NCBI GenBank assembly: GCA_037179335.1
Contig: JAKZHN010000044.1
Coordinates: 1-64,000, forward strand
Length of the DNA: 64,000 bases
Direction of reading: 5' to 3'
From: Cyclaneusma minus
Taxonomy: Eukaryota; Ascomycota; Leotiomycetes; Marthamycetales; Marthamycetaceae
Shown here: piece by piece, positions 1 through 10,890 of the stretch
Numbering within the stretch: position 1 is the stretch's first letter
How the letters are laid out: every line of letters begins with the position of its first letter
Notes under the pieces: model-generated
The model's input: the letters and a program-made list of their open reading frames with translations, nothing else
What the model was told of the DNA's origin: nothing
Database searches by the model: none
Translations under genes and position numbers: made by a program

Positions 1-126
<126 letters not shown>

Positions 127-2808
127 AGTAAATTAATAGAAATTTTAAATTTTAAATTTAGCAAATTTTATAATTTATATAATTTATATAATTTATATAA
201 TAAAGCAAATATTTTAAAAATTAAATATACCAAAGCATTTTCTATTATATTAAAAAAAAGGCTGCAAAATACTATAATAAAATTCTAAACCGTAAAGAAT
301 ACAATTTTTAAAAAATAACAATAGATATCCGAAATAATTTTAAAATTAAAGCCAATAGGCTAAAATACTGAAATATGTAAAATAATTTAAAGCTTTTCAA
401 ACTATTTAATAAAAATTTAAATAAAATCAGAATTAAAAATTTAAACATATTTTTTTAAAAATTTCAAAATCTGCAATCAATTTTTGATTTTGCTTATTAA
501 AATAATAAAACTATTAAAAATTAATTATACAAGGCCTATAAAGATATTTTAAAATTTAAAGATATTTTACAAAACCCTTAGCCATAATATAAATTATTAG
601 CTGCATAAATCCATTTCGCTATTTCCAATAGAATAAAAATCAATACTGCTATCAATTAATTCTATATTTATACCAATATTTGCAATTATCCAAATCCTTC
701 CAGCTAATCCTTAAATTAATTTTACAATAATTGAAATTTCTATGGTTTAAAATATAATAACAAAAATAATTTAGAAAATGGATTTAAATTTTTTTAAAAA
801 AATAGTAATTTCAAATTTCAAAATAATAATTTCAAAAATAGAAATTTTAAAAATAAATAGAATTTGAAAATAAATAGAATTTGAAAATAAAAAAATAAAA
901 ATCATGGAAGCCCAAAATACTGGTTTATTAAGCATATAAATAAAAAAAGGCAGGAATACTATAACAAATTTAGAAATACAGCTAGAAAATACAGCAAAAT
1001 AAATATTAAGCAAGCATATTATATATTTCTAATAAATATTTAAAAAAAATGGCCTAGCTACCATTTTTAAAAAGGAGTTTTTTAATAATTCAAAGCTTAC
1101 TATTTGCATAATACAAAATATTTATAAAAATAAATCTTTTATTAAGCCAAATCCTGGCTGGCCTTTTAATAAACGTTTTAATTATAATTTTAATTATAAT
1201 TTTAAATACCCTATTATTCCAAAAAACAATTCAGCACCATTTTGTTTTAAAAAAAACACCGATTTCTATTTAAAAAGTCTTTATTATTAAAAACTATTAT
1301 ATTTTAAAAACATTTTAAAAAATCCTTTTTAATAGCAAAACTGCTGGTTTTTATATAGCCGATTTATTATAATTTAAAGCTTTTTAGAATATTATATTTG
1401 GAATTTAATTTAATAAAAACGCCAAAAAAGCTTATTTAATTTTCTTTGAAAATAGCAAAGTTTTTAGCATTTTAAAAATTGCCAATATTACTATTTAATT
1501 TGGAGTAATTCTCTTTTATATTATTTCAAATAATATTTAAATTATTTTATTTTATTTATATCCCTTTTCCGAATATGCTATTTTTTAAAAAGAATTTGCA
1601 ATATTATCTTTATTGCAATATATTAAGTAGGTCTTTTATTTATATTATGTTTTTATTATTAAAAAAACCAAATATAGCTTTAGCTTTTTAGCTATATTAA
1701 GAAAACAAAATTACCATTTTAAATAAACCATTCAAAGCCGCAAACCAGGCTAAAATTAAAAAATTATAATAAGAAAATTCATTAAAAAAGGATATTTAAT
1801 AGCAAAATGATACAAGAAATTAAAAACAAAGGCATTCTAATACTATATAGAAAATTCAAACTAATAGTCCAAAACCATAGCAATACTGGTAAAAAAAACC
1901 ATTTTAATTCAATCATTTATAATTCAAAAAATTAGCTAGCAAATTATTTTGGCTTTTACACCCTTAATTTTGCTTTTATAAAACAACTCCAATTTAATTT
2001 TTAAAAATATTACCTAAGCTTATCTATATATTAAAAATAAGCTATTTAAAAAAATCTATTATTGGCTATCCAAAAAAAAGTAATAAACAAATACCCTTTT
2101 GGCACTATTATAATTATTTTAAAATCATTTTATAGCATTGCAAAATTAGATTTCTATTAGTATATTATTTATTTAAAACACTATATTAAAAAATTGGGGC
2201 TGAAAATCTCAATGTTTAATTCCTGTCTTTTATATTTAAAAAAATAATCAAAATCCAAAAATATTTATTTTAATAGGCCTTTAAATTAATAATGCATTGG
2301 CTTTAGCATGCAAAATTTAATTAAAAAAAAGTTATTTAAAGCCAAATTCAAAACCAAATTTAAAAGCAAGCTATTTGAAAACACCCTTTTTATTTTTAAT
2401 AAATATACTTTTTTTTAAAAAAAGCCAAAAACTTAAAATCAATTCTATAAATTTTAACGCTATTAATATAAAAGCCCAATATATTTAATAAAAGGCTAAA
2501 ACAAAATTTACAAACTCAATTATCCAGTCTAAAAATGCATTTAATTTATTTATTGCAATCCAATATTAAAATTTAATTAAAAAAGAAATCAAAGTCCTAA
2601 ATAAGCAATTTAATTAATATATAAACAATTTAAAAAGGTAATTTATTTACAAACCCTTGGACTTAAATACTATAAAGCTATTTATTTATATTAACGGCTT
2701 ATTTGCCAATAATAAAAATTTAAATAGCCAATTAAACTATATTATTATATTAGCAAATAAATAGAATTTTACAAATGCTGAAAACTTTAATATAATTGAA
2801 AATGTCCT

Positions 2809-2902
2809 TTATTAATTATTTATTAATTATTTATTAATTATTTATTAATTATTTATTAATTATTTATTAATTATTTATTAATTATTTATTAATTATTTAT
2901 TA
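2809..2902. repeat. 11-bp AT minisatellite within the Copia RNase H relic
   Basis: About 8.5 near-perfect copies of the 11-bp unit TTATTAATTAT. It sits where the Copia RNase H region should read NVLHW followed by the KCKRVTR-like segment, so it expanded within former coding sequence. The unit is not a multiple of three. Confidence 0.95.
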
Positions 2903-2969
2903 AATTGAAAAAAATTACCAAATTTATTTTAACCTTAAAAGTTTTAGCTATAATACAAAAAACGAATAT

Positions 2970-2974
2970 AACTA
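2970..2974 (+). other. Target site duplication, left copy (AACTA)
   Basis: The five bases before the left Gypsy LTR are AACTA; the five after the right LTR (10,577-10,581) are AGCTA. The only difference is G to A, the RIP change. The right copy gives Ala (GCT) in the Copia frame, as expected for the family, so AGCTA is the ancestral form. Confidence 0.85.
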
Positions 2975-3199
2975 TATTACACGGGGCCGAGAAAGGCGCT
3001 TTGCGGGCATTTTATAAAATATATGCGCTGAAAATACGCAAAGAATAACCATTGCTTATTAAAAAAGCTAAGCAAGGCTTTTAATATATAATATCTAAAT
3101 ACTGCTATTTTTATTCAAATAAAATAGTGGCCATTTTTTATAGCAAAGAAATATATATAATATATTTTATTTACCAATTTATTTTTAATTATTATAATA
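2975..3199 (+). repeat. Left (5') LTR of the Gypsy element
   Basis: 225 bp, aligning without gaps to 10,352-10,576 at a constant offset of 7,377. It now begins TATTAC and ends ATAATA. Together with the other copy the ancestral ends are TGTTAC...GTAACA, a 6-bp perfect terminal inverted repeat of the TG...CA type. I count roughly 38 mismatches to the other LTR, most of them transitions. Confidence 0.93.
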
Positions 3200-3645
3200 A
3201 AATAGCCGTTTTTATTTTAAAAAATAAGAATTTAGCAAAATAGTAATTATTTAATTAAATAGCCGCGAATTTAACGCCAATTATAATATAACAAATTTTG
3301 CCAAAAAAAATTAAAACCAATTTTCCATAATTTTAAAATAGCCCAATTTTAATAATATTATTAGCGCAATTTTTATACCAAATTGAAAAGCCATATTAAG
3401 CAATAGCAAAAGCAGTAATATATTTATTAATAATGCTACTATTAATAATATTAATAAAAATGCTGTTAATATTGGCAATTAAAGGCAATCCAGTATTCTT
3501 TTTATTTAAAATCAAAAACTATTTAATGGCTTTTTCTAATTAAATAGCCAATTTGTTAATGCAAACTAATTTGGGCAAATTTAAAATTAAAGCGCCCTAA
3601 TTGAAAATGCGGATATATTGCGCAAAAGCGAAATTAATTGAGCTT

Positions 3646-3676
3646 TTATTTTTATTTTTATTTTTATTTTTATTTT
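3646..3676. repeat. (TTTTTA)n hexanucleotide repeat
   Basis: About five copies of a TTTTTA-type unit inside the degraded Gypsy element. Confidence 0.85.
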
Positions 3677-4163
3677 AAGCCAAGCCAATTTAAATTTTAA
3701 TAATTTTGCAATTGTTTGATAAAATTTTTAAAAATTTGAAACTAAGAAAAGAATTGCAAAATTATAAATTAAAATTACGATTTTTATTTGCAAACGCAAT
3801 TCGTTTAATTTAAATTCCAATAATAAGCAATTAATTATTAAAAGATTTAATATGCTCAAAAGTTTTTATATATTAAATATTAAGCTGTATTATATATACA
3901 ATATATACAAATATTATAAATAATTTAATTGCTTATAAAATTATTTTGATATGCAATTTTAAATTTTTCCTTTAAAAAATAATATAATTTGTATTTATTA
4001 TATTTTAATTATATTTAAAAACTGTATATATATTATATAGCAATATTATTGAATGGATTATAAGTTTAAAAAAAATACAAAACAATTTAAAAATTTAATA
4101 TTAAATGCAATAAATATAAAGAAGCAGCGTATATTATATATATGAAATTAATTTAGTAAAAAG

Positions 4164-4340
4164 AATATTTAAAAAAAATATTTAAAAAAAATATTTAAAA
4201 AAAATATTTAAAAAAAATATTTAAAAAAAATATTTAAAAAAAATATTTAAAAAAAATATTTAAAAAAAATATTTAAAACAAATATTTAAAACAAATATTT
4301 AAAACAAATATTTAAAACAAATATTTAAAACAAATATTTT
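4164..4340. repeat. 13-bp AT minisatellite with two variant blocks
   Basis: About thirteen copies of a 13-bp unit inside the Gypsy relic. The first eight or so copies are TATTTAAAAAAAA. The last five carry one substitution (TATTTAAAACAAA). The clean block switch suggests two separate expansion events. Confidence 0.95.
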
Positions 4341-7300
4341 TATTGCGAAATGGAAATTTTGCTTTTTTATATAGAAAATATGATTTTTATATTTTTTAAT
4401 AATTAATTTATTTTTAAATTTTACAATAATATTAAATAGAATTTTATTTGTTAATAAAGCAATTAATTATAAATTCATATGCAATATATATTTAATATAG
4501 CTGGAAATATTAAATGCAAAAATAGACTTGATTTTTAATTTAAAAATAAAAATAAATTTAATATAAATAATTTAAAAAAATAATATAGCAATTTAATACC
4601 AATCCAATTGCAAAAGCAAAAGAATGGCTATTATTAAAATAGAGGCCAATAGTGTAATTAAAATTAATACCAGTTTTGTTTATACTTTAAATCTAGTTTT
4701 AATAATTATAGACTATTTAATTGCATTTATAAAAGAAAAATTGGAATTACTAGAAATTTAAATATAAAGCCCGCAAATATAAATAATTTAGCAATAAAGT
4801 ATACGCTTTAAATAGCAATAGCTTTAACGGCTGCAAAGGAAAAAAAGGCCAATTATATAAAAACAGCTTTAATTGTAATTGAAATTATAATAATTATAAT
4901 TAAAATAAATATAATTAATTTTTTTCATAAAAGCTGCAAATAAAATTTTTAATTTTATAAATTATAAATATAAATATAATATTTAAAAAAAATTGCTAAT
5001 AATTATTTAATTTAATAGTTTTTTTATAAAGCAATAATATATAATAATTAATTGCTTAATTGCAATTAATATTTGGAATATAGTTTTTGCTTTTGCTTTT
5101 ATTAATAATAAATTAAATAAAACTTTTATATTATTAATACGTGCAAAAGAATATATATATATATATAATATTTATAAATTTGCTTTTTTGATAAAATTAA
5201 AATTAAAATTAAATAGTGCTATAAGTTTTTTATTAACATTTTTAATAATAAAAACAATATAAAAACTTAAAGTATTAAAATATATCAAATATTCGCATAT
5301 TTATATAATCTGCTTTTAAATATATTTTAGCTTAAATAAATAAGCAGTAAATATTATAATTGGGCTAACTTTAATTTTATTTATAAATGCTAAATTAAAT
5401 ATAAAAGTATTGCTTAAAATAAAATAAATAAATTAAAAAAAGCTAAACGCAATAATTTATATTTTACATATAATAAATAGGGAATTATTATATATAAAAT
5501 ATTTTATATATAAGAACTTAATATATAATATTAAATTATATGAAATAATATTTAGCAAAATAAATAGAAAATTGATTTTTATAAAAGATATTGCAAATTT
5601 AAATAAAAAAATTATTATATATATATTGGGCAAAATATTAAAGTTTTGGCAAAATAAAATTGGGTTTTAATATGCTTTTAAAGCTGTAAATTGCTAAATA
5701 TTAAAAATATTTGCAAAACATATACAACAAACTTAAAATTAAAAATTAAAATATAAAAAATATAAAAAACTAAGCTATTTTAATAATATTTTTAATATAT
5801 TAAAAATTGGTATATTATTTATATATTTTAATTTGAATTATATTATAAAAATTAAATTAGATTTATTTTATTAATTTATTTATAAATTATTTAAAAAGCA
5901 ATTAATTATATTAAAACATATTTTAATGATGCGCTAATAAAAAGCTGGATTTGCAAATTAAAAAACTTAATAGGAGTTTTTATATTATTTGTATTTAAAA
6001 GAAATAATAGCTTGCATTTATATATTAATTATAAAAATTAAATAATATTATTATTAAAAATTGCTATTTTTTTTAAATTAATAAATTTTTAATTAAATTG
6101 AAAAAAGCCAAAAATTTTATTAAATTGGATTTTAAAAATTCGTATTATAGAATTTATATATAAAAGGGAAATAAATAAAAACTAATATTTTATATGAAAT
6201 ATAGCTATTTTAATTATTTAATAATATTATTTAAATTGGCAAATGCGCTAGCTAGATTTTAATTTTATATAAATATAGTATTGAAAATTCTTTTAAATAT
6301 TATTATCATAATATTTTTTAATATTCTTTTTAGCATATATAATAAATATATAAAAGCCGTATTTAAAAAGCTATAAAAATATTTTTTTATAAAAAAAAAC
6401 AAATGCAAATTTAAAATAAATAAAATTTTATTTTTAGACTTTATAATAGAAAACAATAATATATATATATAATTGTAAAAAATGCGCGCTATTTAAAAAT
6501 GATTTATATTAATTATGTATATAAAATTGCAATTGTTTTTAAAATAAGCTAATTTTTATAAGCGATTTATTTTAAAATATAATAGAACTATATTATTTAT
6601 AATTAATTTGCTTATTAGCAATATAAATAGCAAAAAAGAAATCTATTTAAATAGCTTTTAAAAATACAAAAGGCCTTTTAGCGCATTAAAAGTATATTTG
6701 CAAATAAGCCAATATTGCAATATTTTAATTTTATAAAGCATTTGCAAATTATATATAATATCTTTAAATTTGCAATATTGGGAATTTTAATGCAATTTAA
6801 AAATTTAAATAATTTAATATAATATTATTAATATTATTAATATTTAATAGCTTTTTAATTCTGAAAATTAATTAATATAAAACTGATATATTAAATATAT
6901 AATATTAAATTATTTATAATTATATAAGTTTTTAAGCGATGGGAATAATATATTAAAAACGCGTATTATACAATTTAAATTCTTTTAAATTATAATAATT
7001 TGCGCTATTTTATAAATGCGAAAAGATTTAATTAATATTATATAAAATAAGCTATAAAATTAGAATTTTATAATTTTAATATTAAAATATATTTAAAAAA
7101 TTAAAAATTCTATTAATCTTTTATTTTATAGGCCAAATTATAAAAAAGCAATAAAAAATATTTAACCAAAAATATTAAACGGGTTTTTACCAATGCTATA
7201 ATAAAAGTTTTGCTATTTATTTAATTATATATTAAATATGTAATTTATAAAAAATATAGCTATTTTTGCAAATATAGCAATTGCATTGTAATTAAAATTA

Positions 7301-10300
7301 TGAAATTGGGAAATTAATATTATATGCTTTATTTATATATTATAAATAAAAAATTTTGAATAAAAAATTTCATTTTATTTAAATTATAAAAATTATAAAA
7401 ATTAAAATAATTAAAATAATAATAAATATATTTATTATAAAATTTTATTATAAATTTGCTAAAATTATAACATAGAAGCAAAATATACAATGCTATTTTA
7501 ATAATAATAAATTATTATATTAAAATTGTATAATTTATATATATAATTAAAACTATTAATATGCAATTTTTAATAAAATTATGTTTTAATAAACTTATTG
7601 TATTTAATTATAATGTTGTATTTATTAATATATTATAAAGATTTTTTTATTATAAGTTTTATATAATATACAAATATAATATTGCATTTTATTTTTAAAT
7701 AAATAGATAAATAAAGCGAGTAAATTAAATTTTAACAATTTATATATAATATTGCTATAATAATAATAATATAAATTGGGCAATTTAGTTAATTATAGCA
7801 AAGTTTATTTATAATAACGCAAAGCAAAAAATATTAAAAGATTTTTTTATAGTATATAAATATTATTTGCAAATTAGCATTAGTTTTTTATGCAATTTAT
7901 AAAAATTAAAATATTTAATATAAAAAAGCAAAACAAATACAATGCAATAAATATACGCTATTGCAAAAATTGGAAAAATACTATTCATAAATATCTAAAG
8001 CAATATATAAGAAAATTTTAAATTTTAAATTTTAATAAAAAGAATTGGGTTTTATTTATTTATTAAAAATATATATTTTAAAACCGAAAAGCTAGCGGGA
8101 AAATATATAGGCCTTTTTTCTATTATTAAAAAATATAGAAATTGAAATTTATTATTTGAAATGTTTATTTAAATTTTAATTAAAAAAAATATATAATATT
8201 TCTTATATTAGTTTTTTAAAATTTGCTAAAGCATTTTAAAATAGTGTATATAAATTATATTTTTGAATTTTCGAAATTTTTGAAAATAATTAAAAATAGG
8301 AAATTAAAAAAATTATAATTTAAAAAAAAACAAGAATAATTAATTTATATTTTGGGTATATTAGAAAAACTGGAATTAAAATTGATTTTTTTTTAAAGAA
8401 AGAATATCCTAATGATTTTAAATAGATTCATTAAAAATTTATTAAAACTAAATTATAATAATAATTGAAAAATTATAAAAAAGTCGCAAAATTTAAAAAT
8501 ATATATTAAAAGGCCAATTTTAATTTTACATTTAAATAGAAAATACCTAATTATACGCAATATTAAGCAAAAGCAAAAGCAAAAAAATTAAAAATATAAA
8601 AACATAAATTTAATCATTTTTTTATATTTTAAATTAAATTAAAAAATTAAAAATTAAATAATAAACTTAATTTAATTAAAAACTATAAAATATGCGAATA
8701 AAAATTATAAATCCTATATATTAAATAATTCAATTAAAAATAAATATTATATAAAATAGATTTAATTAGCAAAATTAAAAACTTTATAGTATTTTTAAAT
8801 TTTAATTTATATATTTTAAATTTATAATTTTTATATTTTATATAATATTGCTAGAAATTTGGGTTTTTTTTCCTATATTAAATCAGATATTATTAAAAAC
8901 GTAATTAAAATTGTAATTTATTTATATTTTAATTAAATATACACAAAAAAACGGGGAATAAATTTATTAAATAATATTAAATATTAATTGCTATATGCAT
9001 TAAAATATAAATTGCAAAAATAATTTTAATTAAAGTTATTATTGCAGCTATAATATTTTTAAATGCATTGCGTGTTTTATATTTTAAAAAAATATAAGTG
9101 TTAAAATGGAATTTTTTTAGCAGTTTTTATATTTTTCTTTAATTGGATTAATTTATTATTGTAAGTAGCGTATTGGTTTTTAAAAAGAATTTGGATTTTA
9201 ATATAGCAATAGCAGTAAAATATAAAGACATTATAAATTGTATTAAATAGAGGAATTTGAATAACAAAAATTTGCAAAATAATAAATTAATTAGTAAAAA
9301 AGAATAAAAAAAGCAAAATATAAATTTATTATATAATAAAGAAATTTATAATTATTGCAATAATAATTGCATTTAAAATTATTTGCAATTTAGCTATAAA
9401 TATTAAGGATTTTGCATTTTTTTTTTAAATAAAAGCTTTATATATAGTGAGCGCAAATGCAAATTTAAAGCGCAAATATGGGTTTAATAAAAATGCAATT
9501 TAAATTTTGCAGCAAAATTGCAAATTTAGCATTATTATTATAATTATAAATAGAATTTTTGCCGCGCAGAATTTAAAATAAATTATTGCTAAAATTTTAT
9601 ATTTTGCAATTAAAAATATTAAAAATTATAATATTAAAAATAAAAAAAATTAAAAAAATGAATTCGACTTTTGCTAAAAAAGCATATATTAAAAAATCTA
9701 TATATAAGCAATAAAAAAAAGCCTAATAAAAATAGAAAAGCCTGCTTTATATAAACAAAACCTTTTAATAAAATTTAATATAATTTCTATAAAGGAAAAA
9801 ATTTTAGAAAAAAGAAAAAAAATTAAAATTCGCCGAAAAAATAAAAACAAAATCAAAATTAAAAACGCAATTAAAAACTAATATACTATTATTATAAAAA
9901 ATATATAATGGGTATATAAAAAAAGGCAGAAAATTAAAAAACAAATTAATTATTTAAAATAAATTGCCGCTATATTAATCTTCCGGTATTTGCAAAAAAG
10001 GCATGCGCAATAATTAAAATAGTATATATAAATTAATAAAATTAATAAAATCTTAATAAATTTTAATATAAAAAAATAGAAATTTAAAATAATAAAAATA
10101 ATTAAATGAAAATTTAGAATTAATTTAATAGTAAATAATGCAAATTATATATTAAAGTTAAAGTTTTAAAAATTAAACAATAATAAATTTGGAAATGGTT
10201 ATTAATAACAGCGAATTAATAAAAGCCTATTAATTTACGCGGTTGAAATAAAAAACCGAAATTAATAATTAAAACCAAATATTAAATTATTAAAAAGCGA

Positions 10301-10333
10301 GAATTTGTATTTAAAAGCTTTAGGGCCCGGAAT

Positions 10334-10351
10334 TATAAAAAGGGGGACAAT
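10334..10351 (+). other. Polypurine tract of the Gypsy element
   Basis: A purine run (AAAAAGGGGGA) followed by CAAT ends directly at the right LTR. In the family this is the plus-strand primer site, so it fixes the element's orientation as +. GC content here is far above its surroundings. Confidence 0.7.
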
Positions 10352-10576
10352 TATTATATAGGGTCGAGAAAAGCGCTTTGCGGGCATTTTATAAAACATA
10401 TATATTAAAAATGCATAACAAATAAATATTTCTTATTAAAAAAGCTAAGCGAGATTTTTAATATATAATATTTAAACGCTTCTATTTTTATTTAAAAAAA
10501 TCAGCGGCTATTTTTTATAGCAAATGAATATATATAACGTATTCCATTTGCCAATTTATTTTTAATTATTGTAATA
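10352..10576 (+). repeat. Right (3') LTR of the Gypsy element
   Basis: 225 bp, the gap-free partner of 2,975-3,199. Where the left copy keeps CACG, GCC and AGG near the start, this copy has TATA, GTC and AAG: C-to-T or G-to-A changes. It is therefore the more strongly RIPed copy at its left end, but it keeps the G of GTAATA at its right end that the left copy has lost. Confidence 0.93.
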
Positions 10577-10890
10577 AGCTATAATAGTGTTATGTATTTT
10601 AAATATAATTGCCAAAAAGCTTAATATTTACCAAATACCCATTATTATTTATATAGATTTTTTAAGCCTATACAAATATTTGGTTAAATTAAAAACAATT
10701 ATAAAAAAAGGCTAATAGTAAATATTTTTTATTTAAAGCAAAGCTATAAAAAAAAGGAAATTTAAAAAATCAAATAAATTTACAGAAATAATAATTTAGC
10801 TAATTTAATAACCAAGGCTATTCCCAATAAAGCTTTTAAAACTTTTATTTTTATTAATTGGATTAAAATCAAAATTAAAAAATAAATAGA
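10577..10890 (+). mobile_element. Copia retrotransposon, right part (end of RNase H)
   Basis: Immediately after the Gypsy insertion the Copia frame resumes. AKKLNIYQIPIIIYIDF matches the family's KQLGIPxIPLVVCTDS; LVKLKTIIKKRLI matches LVKLGTTQEKRLM; YLKQSYKKKEI matches CLRQSYERREI; and NNNLANLITKAIPNKAFKT matches GxxNPADAMTKxKPCxALK. The polymerase ends near 10,885. A 3' LTR is not recognised. The right target copy AGCTA is 10,577-10,581. Confidence 0.85.

Larger units (their letters stand above)
127..2974 (+). mobile_element. RIP-degraded Ty1/Copia retrotransposon, left part
   Basis: Read on the + strand with RIP in mind (Gln and Trp codons turned to stops, C to T, G to A), about 2,080-2,970 gives the end of a Copia polymerase. 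Around 2,093 the pattern PFGTIIIILKSFYSIAK matches the family's PPGTxLKVVKPLYGIPEA. At 2,188-2,235 KKLGLKISMFNSCLLY matches EKLGxxxSTFDPCLLY. At about 2,689-2,745 FANNKNLNSQLNYIII matches the RNase H motif FANNKDLSSQLGYVI. At about 2,905-2,974 KKITKFILTLKVLAII matches CKRVTRSVLASELYAMV. The reading frame resumes after the Gypsy insertion at 10,577. Sequence from 127 to 2,050 is assumed to be the upstream part (integrase side), but I could not identify motifs there. The left LTR is not visible and is probably outside the window. Family assignment is confident; the left boundary is not. Confidence 0.8.
2975..10576 (+). mobile_element. Complete but RIP-degraded Ty3/Gypsy LTR retrotransposon
   Basis: This 7,602-bp element lies between two 225-bp direct LTRs and is flanked by a 5-bp target duplication. 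A polypurine tract lies just before the right LTR, giving + orientation. A reverse transcriptase fossil lies in the expected place: about 5,973-6,040 reads ILFVFKRNNSLHLYINYK (compare VLFVKKKDGSLRLCVDYR); 6,122-6,160 reads KLDFKNSYYRIYI (compare KLDLRDAYYRIRI); 6,239-6,259 reads ANALARF (compare TNAPATF); and near 6,410-6,450 KCKF precedes ILFLDFII (compare KCEF and VKFLGFIV). There are many stops and at least one frameshift, so it cannot be functional. I did not find convincing gag, protease, integrase or chromodomain remnants. The rest is very AT-rich, and three minor repeats lie inside it. Confidence 0.92.

Noticed and set aside
771..1013. 80-codon open frame on the minus strand in the AT block
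   Set aside because: Composition is that of random AT-rich DNA (Phe, Ile, Leu only); it lies antisense to the Copia relic.
6265..6456. 63-codon minus-strand frame
   Set aside because: Antisense shadow of the Gypsy reverse transcriptase fossil on the + strand.
7990..8100. Possible Gypsy integrase end (a QYIR...NWV pattern on the + strand)
   Set aside because: Only a few residues fit and the following LPxAEF motif does not, so I did not call an integrase.
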